Of a DNA stretch of 64,000 nucleotides, positions 12,901-24,239 are shown piece after piece (positions within the stretch are counted from its first letter, which is position 1; every line of letters begins with the position of its first letter). The DNA comes from Channa striata (lineage: Eukaryota > Chordata > Actinopteri > Anabantiformes > Channidae), in contig CM065168.1 in assembly GCA_033026295.1 (NCBI GenBank), positions 43,784,875 through 43,848,874 on the forward strand, read 5' to 3'. The translations under genes and the position numbers were made by a program. A model generated the notes under the pieces. The model did not search any database and was not told the DNA's origin. It saw only the letters and a program-made list of their open reading frames with translations.

Positions 12901-15332
12901 AGCAACAACAAAACACTGGGCAGGTTGGTGGGACCAGTATTCACACTGGAAGACAAGCTCAAAAGCCAGGGACACCTGAAGACAGGGACAGAGAGAGGGA
13001 GACAGAGAGGGAGAAACACAACTACAGGAGGAAGACGACAGAGTGAATGTCCTCCAGTGGCAATGCATTTGTTCTGCAGTTGGAAGAAAGCTGTTCTAGA
13101 GATTTGTTTAATGTGTGCAGTAACTCCTTGGCCATTTCCACGTGCCCTCATTATCTTAAAGGGGATCTACTTTACATCCTGCCTTCCACCATCACCCAAA
13201 TGACTTGACAAGTGGTAACATTTCTTTACACATCATTTGTGCAAGCAGAACAAACACTGATGCATCATTAACTTTCCAGTTATGTGTTACACAACATATA
13301 AATAAACTGAGATAGAGCGAAATTCTCAAGCCATGCAGTCCAGGGTTATTCCATAAAGTGCTTGTTCAGTGGAAAGTTGATATGATTGAAATTCTTTAAA
13401 AGCACAGGTTTTGGTTGTGCTTGTACTGTGGAAAAATACATATACAGAGACTGTCTAACATAGAGAAGAAATTAAATGCAGTTACCGGTTGGTGTACATG
13501 ACAAAGGCATAGCCACGGTTTTCTCCGCTGAACTCCATCATCAGCCTGAACTCGTAGATTTTGCCAGCTTGGTCAAACAGGGGTACCAGCTCGTCCTCGT
13601 ACATGTCTCTAGGAATCTTCCCCACAAACACTTCACAGCCCCGTGGGGGGGGCGGGCCCTCCCAACCTGAAGCACAAACAGACCAGGTCATGTATCCATT
13701 AGCCAACTTAAAAAGAAGAGTAATGAGTGTTGGCAGCAGGTCTGATGTACATCATTATCTCTGCATGTGTTCATGTCATGTTTCCAGGGCTCATCACTGT
13801 TCCATTTTTTATAACATATTACTCATATGCTCACACACCTGGTGGGGTCCCCATATTTCCTCTGTCCATTCTCCTGCACCATGTTGTATCCAGTCTTCTC
13901 TATGAGAGCGAGCAGAGCCAGCTCTTTAGCACAGGAGGTCTTGAATTCCTCCTCGCACCCCAGCAGATTGATCCTACCAGAGTCTCCATCCATGTCTCCG
14001 TTTGAATCTTGGTCGCTGTCTGTCCAAAAAACATCAGATTCAACTGTTTGTTTTAAAGTTGTGATGGCAACATCAGCTCACTGCTCAGAAGCACTGTACA
14101 TAATTTACTGCCTGAACATATGATCTGACATTTCAACATTTGATCTGGTTTAAAAAAAAGTCTCTGCACATTGCAAAATACAGAATAACCAAAAAGTGGC
14201 AAAAGCTTCCCAAGTTTTACATTTACTGTGAACTGTGAGTTTTACTTTTACAGACTTATAAATGGCGCTGATCAATCAAAAAACAGAAATATGTAAGCTT
14301 ATAAATTATAAAATAGTCTAATTGAAAACATACCGCCAATCATTCATGTGATATCAAATCAAAAATACCACACAATGTCATCTAAGCCTCACAAATGTTA
14401 CGTCTGTTCTGTCAAAAATATTTGATCTGACATATTCACCAAACAAACTTAGTGGCAAGACTGACATGTTTAAAGAACATGTTTTACTATTATGATATTT
14501 TAATATTTCCCTCCATTTAAAATTGGATTCATTGGTAATTTGATCAAAGACTAATGACTAAATACTGCAGTGCAGTCAGAGAAATCAGCTTACATCGGAT
14601 TGCTGTGTGAATGTGGCAGAATAAAACTTTTGGAACGGATGTCCATGAGCAACAAAGAACCATTAAAAGAACTTTAATTTCGAAAAGAAACATAATTAAT
14701 TCTGCAAAATACCAAACAATTGTTACTGCAGAAAACGTTCAACCATAAACCTGAAAACAAATTTCAATTTCAGATATCATGTGATTGAAAGTTGTTTTTT
14801 TAGCTTTATCCGATCAGGAAATAAGTTGAGGCACAAATAAACAACTCATGTAACACATATCTACTGTGAGGCTTTAATGGGTCAGTGATGAAAACATAAT
14901 CAGACACTAATGTAATATTTTAATAATAAAAAATCCTAATGTTTAACCTAAAGTTACTTAAATACAATTTCAGATGATTATGAGTTTAGCTTGTGTTAAA
15001 CTAGCTAACGTCTGTGAACCACTTAACTCCACTTCAAATACCAAACAAAGTCCGAAGTTTGAGAAGCAGAAGTCAGAAAAGTGCGTAAAATAAGCTGCTA
15101 TGGCAGAATTATTTTGCAGGTTTATTAATTATTTTCAGTCGTGATGCGTGCATTAATAACACCTGGGAAGCTAATGCGCGCAGCTGCCATTAGCGTGACG
15201 TTAGCTAGCTACGCTTCGTGCTAACTGCGTAGCGGCACCTGCAGCTTCCCGCAAAACTAGTTTCCAAGCGTCTCTTTAAGTCATGCGGTCGGTAACGACA
15301 AAAAGCAGCTTACCAGATCTACATTCCGCCAT
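6976..15332 (-). CDS. rbm46: RNA-binding protein 46 (germ-cell RRM protein)
   Basis: Coding exons (minus strand, 5' to 3'): 15314-15332, 13839-14019, 13486-13666, 12292-12448, 11738-11867, 11193-11290, 9358-9787, 7565-7764, 7349-7451, 6976-7190. All join in phase except exons 2/3 (see findings). The product is about 571 residues; the human protein is about 533. The start ATG is in 'MAECRS', just 3' of a CCAAT/CRE promoter. RRM1 (about 78-156) has 'RGCEVFVGKIPRDMYEDEL' and 'NRGYAFVMY'. RRM2 (about 158-240) has 'NCRLFIGSIPK' and 'NRGFAFVEY'. RRM3 begins at 'VLYVRNLML' (about 253-325). Exons 8-9 encode a DND1-type dsRBD ('NNWSQPEYHLYS', 'DKLCMLLDDAKELAAQ'). The Ser/Thr-rich tail ends 'SSQSPFY'. 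Family knowledge: RBM46 is a cytoplasmic germ-cell protein that binds AU-rich 3' UTRs, acts with YTHDC2-MEIOC and is needed for meiotic entry. The motif 'GWEGPPPPRGCEVF' favours RBM46 over A1CF, RBM47 and DND1. Confidence 0.93.
9040..9108. repeat. Dispersed teleost repeat fragment
   Basis: Contains the widespread fish repeat phrase 'TCCTTGGGCAAGACACTGAA' followed by 'CCCCAAGTTGCTCCCAGTG'. It ends exactly where the duplicated block (copy 2) begins, in an intron of rbm46. Copy 1 lacks it. The element class was assigned from memory of the phrase and not by a library search. Confidence 0.55.
9109..11696 (-). repeat. Duplicated block of rbm46 in place (copy 2)
   Basis: This is the parental-looking copy, inside rbm46, of the block repeated at 1,912-4,038. 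It is about 460 bp longer because its central intron part (about 10,055-10,950) holds extra sequence. That sequence includes a degenerate repeat of a 'CTTCCTCCTGCGCTGAAACCA' type phrase near 10,395-10,560. The right boundary falls about 40 bp short of exon 5. Confidence 0.8.
12648..12870 (+). repeat. Dispersed repeat with 'TTTATATAGCGCC' head
   Basis: Begins near 'TCAACTTTATTTATATAGCG', continues 'AAGGCACTTTACATAA' and 'GGAAGAAACCTCCAGCAGAACC'. These are hallmarks of an abundant teleost interspersed element. It lies in the intron between rbm46 exons 3 and 4. The boundaries are approximate. Confidence 0.65.
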
Positions 15333-15500
15333 TTTCCGAAGCGAGCAGCTGTCCTGTTTATGAAAATATGACTATAAAGAGACAGATTCACAGGTTACGC
15401 ACTTTAAGGTCGAAACGCTTCACGCGCTGATTTTCCCGGAGCCAATCCGAACGTTAGTCTCGTGTACGTAAGGCGGGAGGTGACGTCATGACGTTTTTCG
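15333..15500 (-). promoter_or_regulatory. rbm46 promoter region with CRE and CCAAT box
   Basis: Directly upstream of the rbm46 start codon. A perfect palindromic cAMP-response element TGACGTCA lies at 15,481-15,488, about 150 nt from the ATG. A CCAAT motif appears near 15,440 ('GAGCCAATCC' on plus, so inverted relative to the gene). CpGs are locally enriched and there is no TATA box. CRE/CREM control is common for germ-cell genes, so the match to a meiotic gene is suggestive but untested. Confidence 0.55.
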
Positions 15501-15590
15501 AAGAATTAAAAACTAGAAATATCATTTGCAAAAGGAAAATGCACTGTGAATGTTTGCGAGCTCGAAGGGTTTTCCAAGCAATGCTGGAAA

Positions 15591-16050
15591 AACAGCTGAA
15601 ACAGCTGGAAGTTGTTATAAAAGTATCAAAAATCTGAAATTTGTAAAAAAAAAAAAAAAAACATAAAAAATAAACTGTTAAACTGAGGTGGAAATGTTTA
15701 AAAACAGCTGAAACAGCTGAAAGTTGTTATAAAATTATCAAAAATCTGAAATTTGTAAAACAAAATAAAAAACGTAGAAAATAAACTGTTAAACTGAAGT
15801 GGAAATGTTTAAAAACAGCTGAAACAGCTGAAAGTTGTTATAAAATTATCAAAAATCTGAAATTTGTAAAACAAAATAAAAAACGTAGAAAATAAACTGT
15901 TAAACTGAAGGGGAAATGTTTAAAAACAGCTGAAAATTGTTATAAAATGATCAAAAATCTGAAATTTGTAAAAAAAAAAAAACGTAGAAAATAAACTGTT
16001 AAACTGAAGTGGAAATGTTTAAAAACAGCTGAAACTTTTATTTAAAAAAT
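15591..16050. repeat. 111-bp minisatellite with paired CAGCTG motifs
   Basis: Four to five tandem units start at about 15,591, 15,703, 15,814, 15,925 and 16,024, giving a period near 111 bp (the last step is about 99). Each unit opens with AACAGCTGAAACAGCTG or a single CAGCTG, then an AT-rich body with 'AAAATCTGAAATTTGTAAAA' and 'AAATAAACTGTTAAACTGAA'. It begins about 260 bp upstream of the rbm46 start codon. Confidence 0.9.
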
Positions 16051-16489
16051 GAGAAAAGCTAATATTTGTTAAAATCTAAAAAAAAAAAAGCCACATTGAA
16101 GCTTAACTGGTTTTCAACAGCTTAATCAGTTTGCCTTAAGTAACCGTAAAATGAAATAGTTGCAAAAAGAGTTGAAGAGGATTTTAACAAACGTCCAGTC
16201 AGCTTAATATTGTAATAAGGAAAATCAAGCTGAATGCAAATATGTTTTTGAGAAGCTGGACACTTTAGTAGTCAAAGGATTTTTAACTTTAAATCAAGCC
16301 AAGTTTTCTAAAAAGACAGTGATAGTGTTTAAAATAGGACAGGACTTACCTGTTATTGTTCAGATCAGTCAAGTGTTCCTCTGACTCTGTCTTGTGCTTT
16401 TTTGTGGTTGTGTTTGTTTGTTTGATAGACAGTAATTGTTTCCATAGAGATAAGACAGAAGGGGGGGAGATAGGCCAGAGACGCGTATT

Positions 16490-16690
16490 TTTACATATTT
16501 ACATTTAGCAGATGCTTTTATCCAAAGGGACGTACAGGGTAATTTGGTACACACACACACACACACACACAGGGCGCTCATCTGACCCACCAGGGTCAAC
16601 TGGGGTTTCAGGGTCTTGGCCAGGGACACTTCGACACGCAGCAGGGAGGGACGGGGGAGCGAGCCACTGACCCTGTGGTCTGTGGAAGAC
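16490..16690 (-). repeat. SINE-like dispersed repeat (minus orientation)
   Basis: Holds the reverse of the teleost tail 'TTTGGATAAAAGCATCTGCT' next to 'AAATGTAAATATGT', a (CA)n run at 16,549-16,571, and a body with 'AGGGACACTTCGACACGCAG'. Class from recognition only. Confidence 0.55.
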
Positions 16691-17339
16691 TGCCTTACCA
16701 AATGAGAAAACAGTCCAATAAATAAAAAAGAACAAATCATATCTGAAAGATTTCTGCACCATATGAGGCAAAAGACTTCAACAAACACGATGATATAATT
16801 TATGTGAAGAGAATTAAGTTAGATAAAAATGGGTTACAAACAGCCTTCTGCATCTGCTCAAAAAATTCTGGAACCCTCTCACAATGGCTTTTAATGGGAG
16901 ACTGTGCATCTCTTCGAAATGAGAAGCATATTTGTTAAAAGTCTACAATTTTCCCTGTTTTATTGTATAATTTGTCTGTGGAAGCTGAAAAGGGAGAGCA
17001 GAAGAGAAAAACCAAGAAAGTAAAGTTTTAGAACTGAAGAACAGAAGTTAGCAAGAGTTAGATGTCTTCAACAATCTACTGGAGAGCAGAAATGTCCAAA
17101 GCATAAAACTGAAACGGCAATTTTTCAAAAACCAGAAAAGATATTAAAAAGTCAAATGGAAGAGTAATAGCTGAATGTCTAGGTGTTTGCTAAAGGTTTG
17201 AAAGAGTAGCTAAACCTGAGATAAGACAAAGCTGAGGAGTTGAAGGTCTTTACATTACTTTTCTATATATATCAATAAATTGCAAACTATTAAAACTAAA
17301 TCCTGTTAACTAAAGTAAAAATAAAAGGCACGCAAGAGA

Positions 17340-17450
17340 AACACTTCTGTAGCACTTTGCTTTGATGTTTTCTTGACCCACACAAAATTTTATTACCACT
17401 TGTAACTGGCTTTGGATAAAAGCGACTAAATGTAAATGTAAATATGGGAC
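17340..17450 (+). repeat. SINE-like repeat end (plus orientation)
   Basis: Contains 'CTGGCTTTGGATAAAAGCGA' followed by 'CTAAATGTAAATGTAAATAT', the same 3' tail as the element at 16,490-16,690 but in the opposite orientation. The flank from 16,690 to 17,786 otherwise shows no gene. Confidence 0.6.
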
Positions 17451-17786
17451 CAGTGAATGGTGACAGGATAAGCAGCCAAAATAATGTATGAATAGATTAT
17501 TACAAGACTAGTGCCATTTAAAAAAGATCAATTAATACTAAATACGACTAGATAAGAAGTCAAAGGGCTGCTAATTAAAAATATAACTAACTGTTAAAAT
17601 ATTAATTGTGATCATACCATGGGATCATTACTTCGCCCCAAAACTACAACAAACTCAGGAATTTCAGAAAAATACAATCTTTATTACACCCATGACATCA
17701 ATTTCTATTTTACAGCCTGCAGCGTCCAGAGAGCAGAAAGAGTTCCTTCACTCCTTCAGTCTGTTCCGATCTGGCCTGCGTGGGTC

Positions 17787-20700
17787 TTATGAGGCCATCC
17801 AGATGAGGAACGGCAGCAGAACAGCTCCCAGGGCGGTGCAGGCGCTCACAGCTCTGAGGTAGAGGAGCAGACCTGCCGCCAGCACCGCTGTGACCTTGGC
17901 AACACGACGACTCAGCAGCAGCTTCCTGACTGTCTTACAGAACTGAAGATGAGAAGGAGAAAACGGCTGTAACACAACCTGCGAGTCTATCAGTTCATCC
18001 GTGTGGGATCTGACTGTAGCGTCTGATCGTAACTTTGTCGTGTCGTGTCGTGTTTCTTTTTGACACTCAGATTCATACTCAACCTTCAAAGCTGTTCTCT
18101 GTGTTTGTCTCTGGTTCACTTTAATGTCAGAACCATGAATAACCACTGGATGGAGGCACTTCACTGTTTGATCTACACATGAGGCTGTCTGCCCTACACA
18201 AGTATTAAAATTATAAGAGGTCAAATAAGGTCATGTATCATGTAAAGCAGTTGTAGTTATTTTGCAGATTCAGATCGGCAGGTTAGATTCCATCTTTCAT
18301 TCTCCCTGTTTAATCCCCCTTCCTTCACTTTTAAATGCTCTGTAAAGCTTTTTGCATTAATCTCTATGAAAGGTGCTACGTAAATAAAGTTTTGATTGAA
18401 TGATAAATAATTATGGGCAAAGAATAGAGTCCACCTTTATCAGGAGCAACATTAACAGAGTTTTTACACATTAGCGCATTCCTAATGTATGTTTTATTTT
18501 AAATGCAGGGCTTTTACTTGTACAAAGTGGTGCTGATCCTTTTAATTACAGTAAGAAATAATCTGCTTTCTCCACTGCTGAAATGTCACTATAATGTCCA
18601 TTTCGTCCTCTGTGTCTCTCTGCCTCTCGTCTCACCCTCAGTCCACCATATTTCAACTTTAACATCTACTTCCTTTCTACTCTACATTTTGTCACATCTA
18701 CACTCCGTCACACCTTTTAATCAGAGCTCCGATGAGTCGAGCCCTGGCCGCTAAAAACAATGGAGCTTTCATTGACTGCAACCGTGTTGCTGCAACAGTG
18801 AAGCTTAATCCAATTAAAGAGGAGGGCCGGTCTGATCTGCATCAGCTTAAAGGTCAGATTGTTTTACTGCAGTGGGTTTGTGGACCGCAAAAATGTGTGA
18901 CAGCCAAGAAGGGATGGTCCCCCCTCCTGCTCAACACTCGAGTCCACGTGGTCATTGCCTCTGATGTCTATTACCTATAAAAATCCAGAGGTTACAGAAA
19001 TCTGGTGCCTCCTGCAGAACGTGTTGAAGAATTATCAGGTTTTTAACTTTTCTTCGGTATGAAATCAATCTTCTGATAGTTGCTAATGATGCCTAGCACA
19101 TGGCAGATGCTAATGGATTATTTGGCATAGGTGATTTTCCAAAACATAAAAAGGTATAGATTAAAAAAAATGGGGTTTGGAGTTTGGGCTTCATTTAGCT
19201 GTATTTTGTTTAATATGGCGACACGGGCAAAGTGAGAAGTCTGAATAAATCTCCTGTGTTAGACTATAAACTGTCACTGACAGTTTATAGTCTAACACAG
19301 GAGACAGAGACACTTGCCATTTGTCAGCTTCTATGCCTGTAAGACTGTCCACCTGTCGATTAGTTTTTATTTTCAACATTTTTCCTAAACATAATTTACA
19401 AATGTCTGCCTACACCATAACACCAAAGCGTAATAATTCCGATAGTAGTGCGTAATTTAAATGATTCTGTCACTGGGCGTCACCTGAAATGTCTGGAAGC
19501 TCATGGCGGTGCCGTATCGACAGTACATGACAAAGTGTTCACAGTTGTACCACAGCAGGCTGTAGGGCACGTGGCCCTGCAGCTTCTCAGCCCTCCTGGC
19601 CACCTCCTCGCCCTGCAGCGCCGGACGGCTGCAAACCTGGACACAGAACAGAGCAGCTAAGTTTTCGGGAAACCAGAGGACAAGCTGTTTATACTACTGG
19701 CATTACAGCTGCTGCCTGTGCCGACGATTCGGACCTGCAGCTATTTCTACCATTGCCACATCTCTAATCCTGTCAGGTGAAGTTGCGGGTGGATTAACAT
19801 TCACAGAGAAAGAAAAAAATTTGGTCAACAAAAGCAGCTTGTTCTATGTTATTGAGGTTTAATAGTTCAACTTTTAGTCCCATTAGACCCACAAGAAAAA
19901 CACATACGATTTTGCTCTGATACTGAACTTACAGTCATACACTTTATTTGAAAGTCACCACAAATATTGTCGCATTTTCCAAACTCAGACTCACCTTGTC
20001 CATGGTGTTGATAAGTATCTCTGATCCATAGGCAAAGTCCTCCACTGAGTCCACCCTCACACTCCCACACTTAGGAGGAAACAAGACCAGATTTACACCT
20101 TTTTTAACTTTTAATTCTTTCTCAACCTGGTCTGATCCCTCTTCTGCTTGTCGTCCAACTATCCCTACATTATCCACTGCTGATTACTTGGATCAGGTGT
20201 GTTTAGTCAATCAGAAACTAGAAGACACCTTTTTCCCACTCCACCCTTATCCAAAATGGAACCATTTGGCTTCTGACTGACCAAACACACCTGATCCAGG
20301 CAACTGGTGGAGGACAGTTTTAGCTGGCCACAATCTTGCTGTCCGTAGGGACTATTAGCATTAATGTGTGTAGAATTTCTACATGTAGTAAACATGACAG
20401 AAGGAGTGACGGTCTGTCGTAATTTAAACTGTCGAGGCAGGTTAACTCTTGTCCGATGGTTCAACAATTATCCACTCCAGAATTCGTCTTATGATAAATG
20501 ACCGAAGGTTTATTGAATTCTAGATTCCACAGTTGTGCCGATAACAAACCAAGTCCACAGATCACGTTGATATATGATACATTGTTCAGCTGAGTTTTGG
20601 TTAAGAAACCGTCTACGTCCACAGCTACACACTGGCTTTCCACTACTGACTTGTTGCTCCCGTCTGTAGGTAACTACAAACAGCAATAAAACAATGGTGT

Positions 20701-22236
20701 CCCTGACAACAGTTTGGGCAAACTTTGAAGGCATTTAAGTGTCACTGATGATGTCACTGATACGTTTATACATACGCTTATTAATTTCTCTAACCTATCA
20801 AGATACAGCATGACTGTAGGAAAAAATCCAGAACAAACAGAGAAACCACTGTTGGCTTGTACATAAGGCAGTATATCCAAAACAGGATTGAACTGAGGAG
20901 CAGAGCGATGGGTGTGTGTGCAGCTCTACGAAGAGAGCCAGACACAGACAGGATGGAAGATGTGAAGTCATGCTAGAAAGCTGCAGAAAGTATTCACTAT
21001 TATCCATTTTAAAGTCCATTTACCACCGAAAATATGCAGAAATCTTCATTACGTTTGACCAGGATGTAGAGCTCCTCTAAAAGCAACAGCATCTGCACTA
21101 ATTCACTTTGTGCAGCTGGTGCTGTTACTTTGATTTAAACATCTCATCACCTCAAAACAGTCCTTAGCCAGTTTTTAGGTCATAACACATGGGGACAGAT
21201 TTCATACTGGATATTCCAACCCTTCTCATGCCACAGCGTCAGATAATGATGCAGTATTTGGTGACACAAATGGAACAACTTCATATAGAAAAAAAAAGCT
21301 GTAGGGTTAGGGAAAACACCTTCAGGACACAAAAACTTCAGGATAATGTGAAGTTAGAAGACAAATTATATAAAAACAAAATGATAAAAGAGTCATAAAC
21401 GCAGCCATGCTCTGGTGCACCCTAACACCATGTAACATAAAGGGACTGGACAAACGGACACCTTTGACACCTTTGGAATGACACCAGAGGTAGAATGTTT
21501 TAAACCAAACCACAACCTTTTATGTAATTCTGACCAATTCTTTGTTATGCCTATAGTTTTGTGACTTGATATAACAAAGTTGTAGCTCTTAGGAGAGTTT
21601 AGTGCAGTAACCATGACAATAAAGGTCCAGGGAAATCATAATAACCTACTGTATCTACTGGCAGGTACAGTGGCTGCGTTGGACGGGTGTTTTGGTACCT
21701 TGGCCAGCACTCCCAGTAGAAGCCTGCCGTTGGTGACCATCTGCTTGAGTCGACACTGGTCACTGGAGACCACCGGCATGATGTCTGGGATGAAATGGGC
21801 TACTCTGCAGAGGAGGAGGGGAAAGGAAGACAATGGGCCGAAAGGATTTCAAAAGGCAGAGTTGAGAGTCAGGGGGAAGAAAGAAAAGAGTTGATTAGAG
21901 AGGGAAAAGCAAACAGAATGGGAGAAAGAGAAAAAAAAAAAACTAATGCAAAAAAATAAAAATCACTTTATCTGCCTCATGAACACAACGATGAACGACC
22001 AATCAAACTGTATCACTGCTTTTCTATAGTTTGTCTGACTCACCTGCCTCCCCCCAGATAAATCCCAAAGTGTGTGAACAGGGTCCGAGGCACCTCCAAC
22101 AGGTCTCCCCTTTTAATATTAGGTCATATTTCAGTCCGTCTGGCTCCTCGTCTTCCTCTCTCTTCTTCTTTTTCTCCTCCAGCTCATGTCTCGGTGTGGA
22201 GATGAAGAGCAGACCAAGCAGCTGCAGAGGAAACAT
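17787..22236 (-). CDS. lrat: Lecithin retinol acyltransferase paralog, five coding exons (one frameshift)
   Basis: Exons, 5' to 3': 22044-22236, 21699-21804, 19995-20069, 19484-19636, 17787-17942. They give about 227 residues if one base is restored in exon 1; human LRAT has 230. Visible LRAT marks are 'GDLLEVPRTLFTHFGIYLG', then 'RVAHFIPDIMP', then 'VRVDSVEDFAYG', and the catalytic Cys in 'LLWYNCEHFVMYCRYG'. The His of 'THFGIYLG' and of 'RVAH' are kept. The last exon encodes the C-terminal membrane anchor ending 'PFLIWMAS'. LRAT moves an acyl chain from phosphatidylcholine to retinol at the ER, making retinyl esters. Oddities: exon 1 loses frame at 'LILK|RGDLLEV' (about 22,110) inside an A4G4 run, and three additional introns split the catalytic domain. 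All later exons are intact and in phase, so the gene is either real with a sequencing error or only recently broken. Confidence 0.85.
18330..18405 (+). repeat. Dispersed repeat 3' end
   Basis: The phrase 'CTATGAAAGGTGCTACGTAA' followed by 'ATAAAGTTTTGATTG' is typical of the 3' end of a common fish retroelement. It lies in the last intron of the five-exon LRAT paralog. Confidence 0.5.
19250..19304. repeat. Perfect 55-nt palindrome
   Basis: Left arm 19,250-19,276 starts T-CTCCTGTGTTAGAC and right arm 19,278-19,304 is its exact reverse complement, separated by one base at 19,277. The 27-bp arms have no mismatch. It lies in the intron between the last two exons of the LRAT paralog. A hairpin or cruciform is possible; a fold-back assembly artefact is the alternative. 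Confidence 0.95.
20187..20298. repeat. MITE-like imperfect inverted repeat
   Basis: Arms at about 20,189-20,214 ('TGGATCAGGTGTGTTTAGTC') and 20,273-20,298 pair in inverted orientation with about two mismatches over 26 bp. They enclose about 58 bp, in an intron of the LRAT paralog. The phrase resembles non-autonomous DNA-transposon ends common in fish. Confidence 0.6.
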
Positions 22237-24239
22237 GGTGCGAGAAGCCAGAGAAGGAAAAGTATGTCCGTCAGCTCAAAGGTGGTTTTATTCTGTGGGT
22301 GGGAAGGGGCTGAGAAAGGATTAGAAAGTGCAGCTGAGGCTGTCGGAGGAAAAGAAAAGGGCTATTTTCAGGGCATTCATTAACCTCAGGTCAAACAAAC
22401 ATCATAGGAAGATTTTCTCACACTAAAAATATTTGAATTTTTGAGAGAAAAGACAAGAAAAAACAGACCCGTGCTGCACTCGTGCTCGTATGACTCATTT
22501 CCACACAAACCTCAGAACAATAGAAAAGCTGCATTGACATCAGGATTATTTTATTAAGCAACTTTACTCATTCCGTTTCACAACTCCGTCTTTGGACCGC
22601 GGCAGTGGTTTCCCAACAGCGGCTTTTCTGTCTTATTTCTGTGCAACGCTGAGTGTGAGACTGGATTCGTGTTTCAACATTTTCTACAGTCTGATTAAAC
22701 AAAGGTCCTGGGTTTGTCTCTGAAATGTGCCCAGCAGAGCACTTGGTTTCTGAATTTGTAATTGCTGCACAAGGACCCACAACTTGTGCCCATATACAGG
22801 CTACTTTTTATTTTTTATTGGTCAAATTAACATCACATCATATCACATTATAAGGAGTGTTTTTCTCCCAATAACAGATAGTGGTGGAGAAACTGAAGAT
22901 GCTGAAACATTGAATCAATATAACATTTATTACAGCTGAACGCTTGCAGGTTCGGGCCCCAGGCAGCCGTGGCCTTTCTGTGTGGAGTTTGCATGTTCTC
23001 CTGCCCGTAGGTGTGAGTGTGAACGATTGTCTTTCTATGTGTGTCACATGATTCTTTGCAGGGTGAAGCAAGGACCGCACAATTTGTTATTACTTATGCC
23101 AAGTAATTTTAAGTGAATTCCAAGGAGTTTGGATTTCACCGAAAACTTGGATGATTATTGTGATCAGCTAGACCACCTACTAGCACTGAATCCAACCATT
23201 AAGATCATCTCAGAAAGCCCTCACACCGCAGCAGGGGGATGCACTACAGGATGACTTGGGCTGAAAATCTGTTTCAAGCAGTCATGAACTCTTCCCACCC
23301 AGATGTTGGATGTTGCAGAGTTATGCTGTGGTTTGGGCCTAGTCTAAAGTTCAGGAATGCTTCTTCTGACACTTTACTGCAAAAGTAAATAAACAGCGAG
23401 CAAAAAATGGTTAACCAGCTTGAGTTGTTCAAATTTTATTGAGCTGAGGAATATCTCTAAACTCAGAACTAAGCGTTCACAAACTGAGATGGACATGACT
23501 CTCAATGGTGATGTTTCATCCCAACATCCACATCCCACAAAGACTTGTTCATAAATGATAACCACTGCAACCAAGCTCTTGACCAGGTCTTCAAATCAGA
23601 CATGATCACTCCCAGTCACAGAATCCCCATTATACACTGATCAGGCATAACATTATGACCACCACCAGCAATTTAACACAACGCAATACAGCAGCTCTGC
23701 CATGAATTCTACTTTTACAAGATACTTATTTCTATTTTCTTGTTATTGTTGAAAATGTCATAAAGATTATCATTCTATTGTGTTGTTTACTGAGCTCATA
23801 GCTGGTGGTGGAGTCGAGCTGGAGTGCACATATTGTTTTGGCCATGCTTTTTAAAATGAATGATATACTAAATTAAGACTTGAGGGAAAACGTTTTTGAA
23901 AACCTTGTTTTTAACCTTTTTGTCCCCTTTGCTATAGCCTAACTTATGTATGCTGGTTTTAACATTTGCTGACCTTTCCAGTTGTATAATTTAATAACTG
24001 TAGCGCTACTGTTAAATAACTAAGATTCCATAAATGATCGTGTCATATTTGACGTGTAACACTAGCATTAGCACACGGACACACGCAGCGCCGCATTTAG
24101 CCTGTGAATTAGCCAGCTAGCTGTTAGCATTAGCATTAGTCCGTTCACCTGTCGGTGTAATGTCACTCGAACATTCTACAACACAACACAACTTCCGTGT
24201 CACCTGAGAGCGCAGACATGTCGTTTCTGCTCCTTTCAT
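22237..24239. other. 5' flank / 5' UTR intron of LRAT paralog
   Basis: No further coding exon is found. Around 22,940-23,060 is a dispersed repeat phrase ('TGTGTGGAGTTTGCATGTTC', 'AGGTGTGAGTGTGAACG'). Around 23,635-23,670 is the fish repeat phrase 'GATCAGGCATAACATTATGA'. The rest is AT-rich. Confidence 0.5.
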
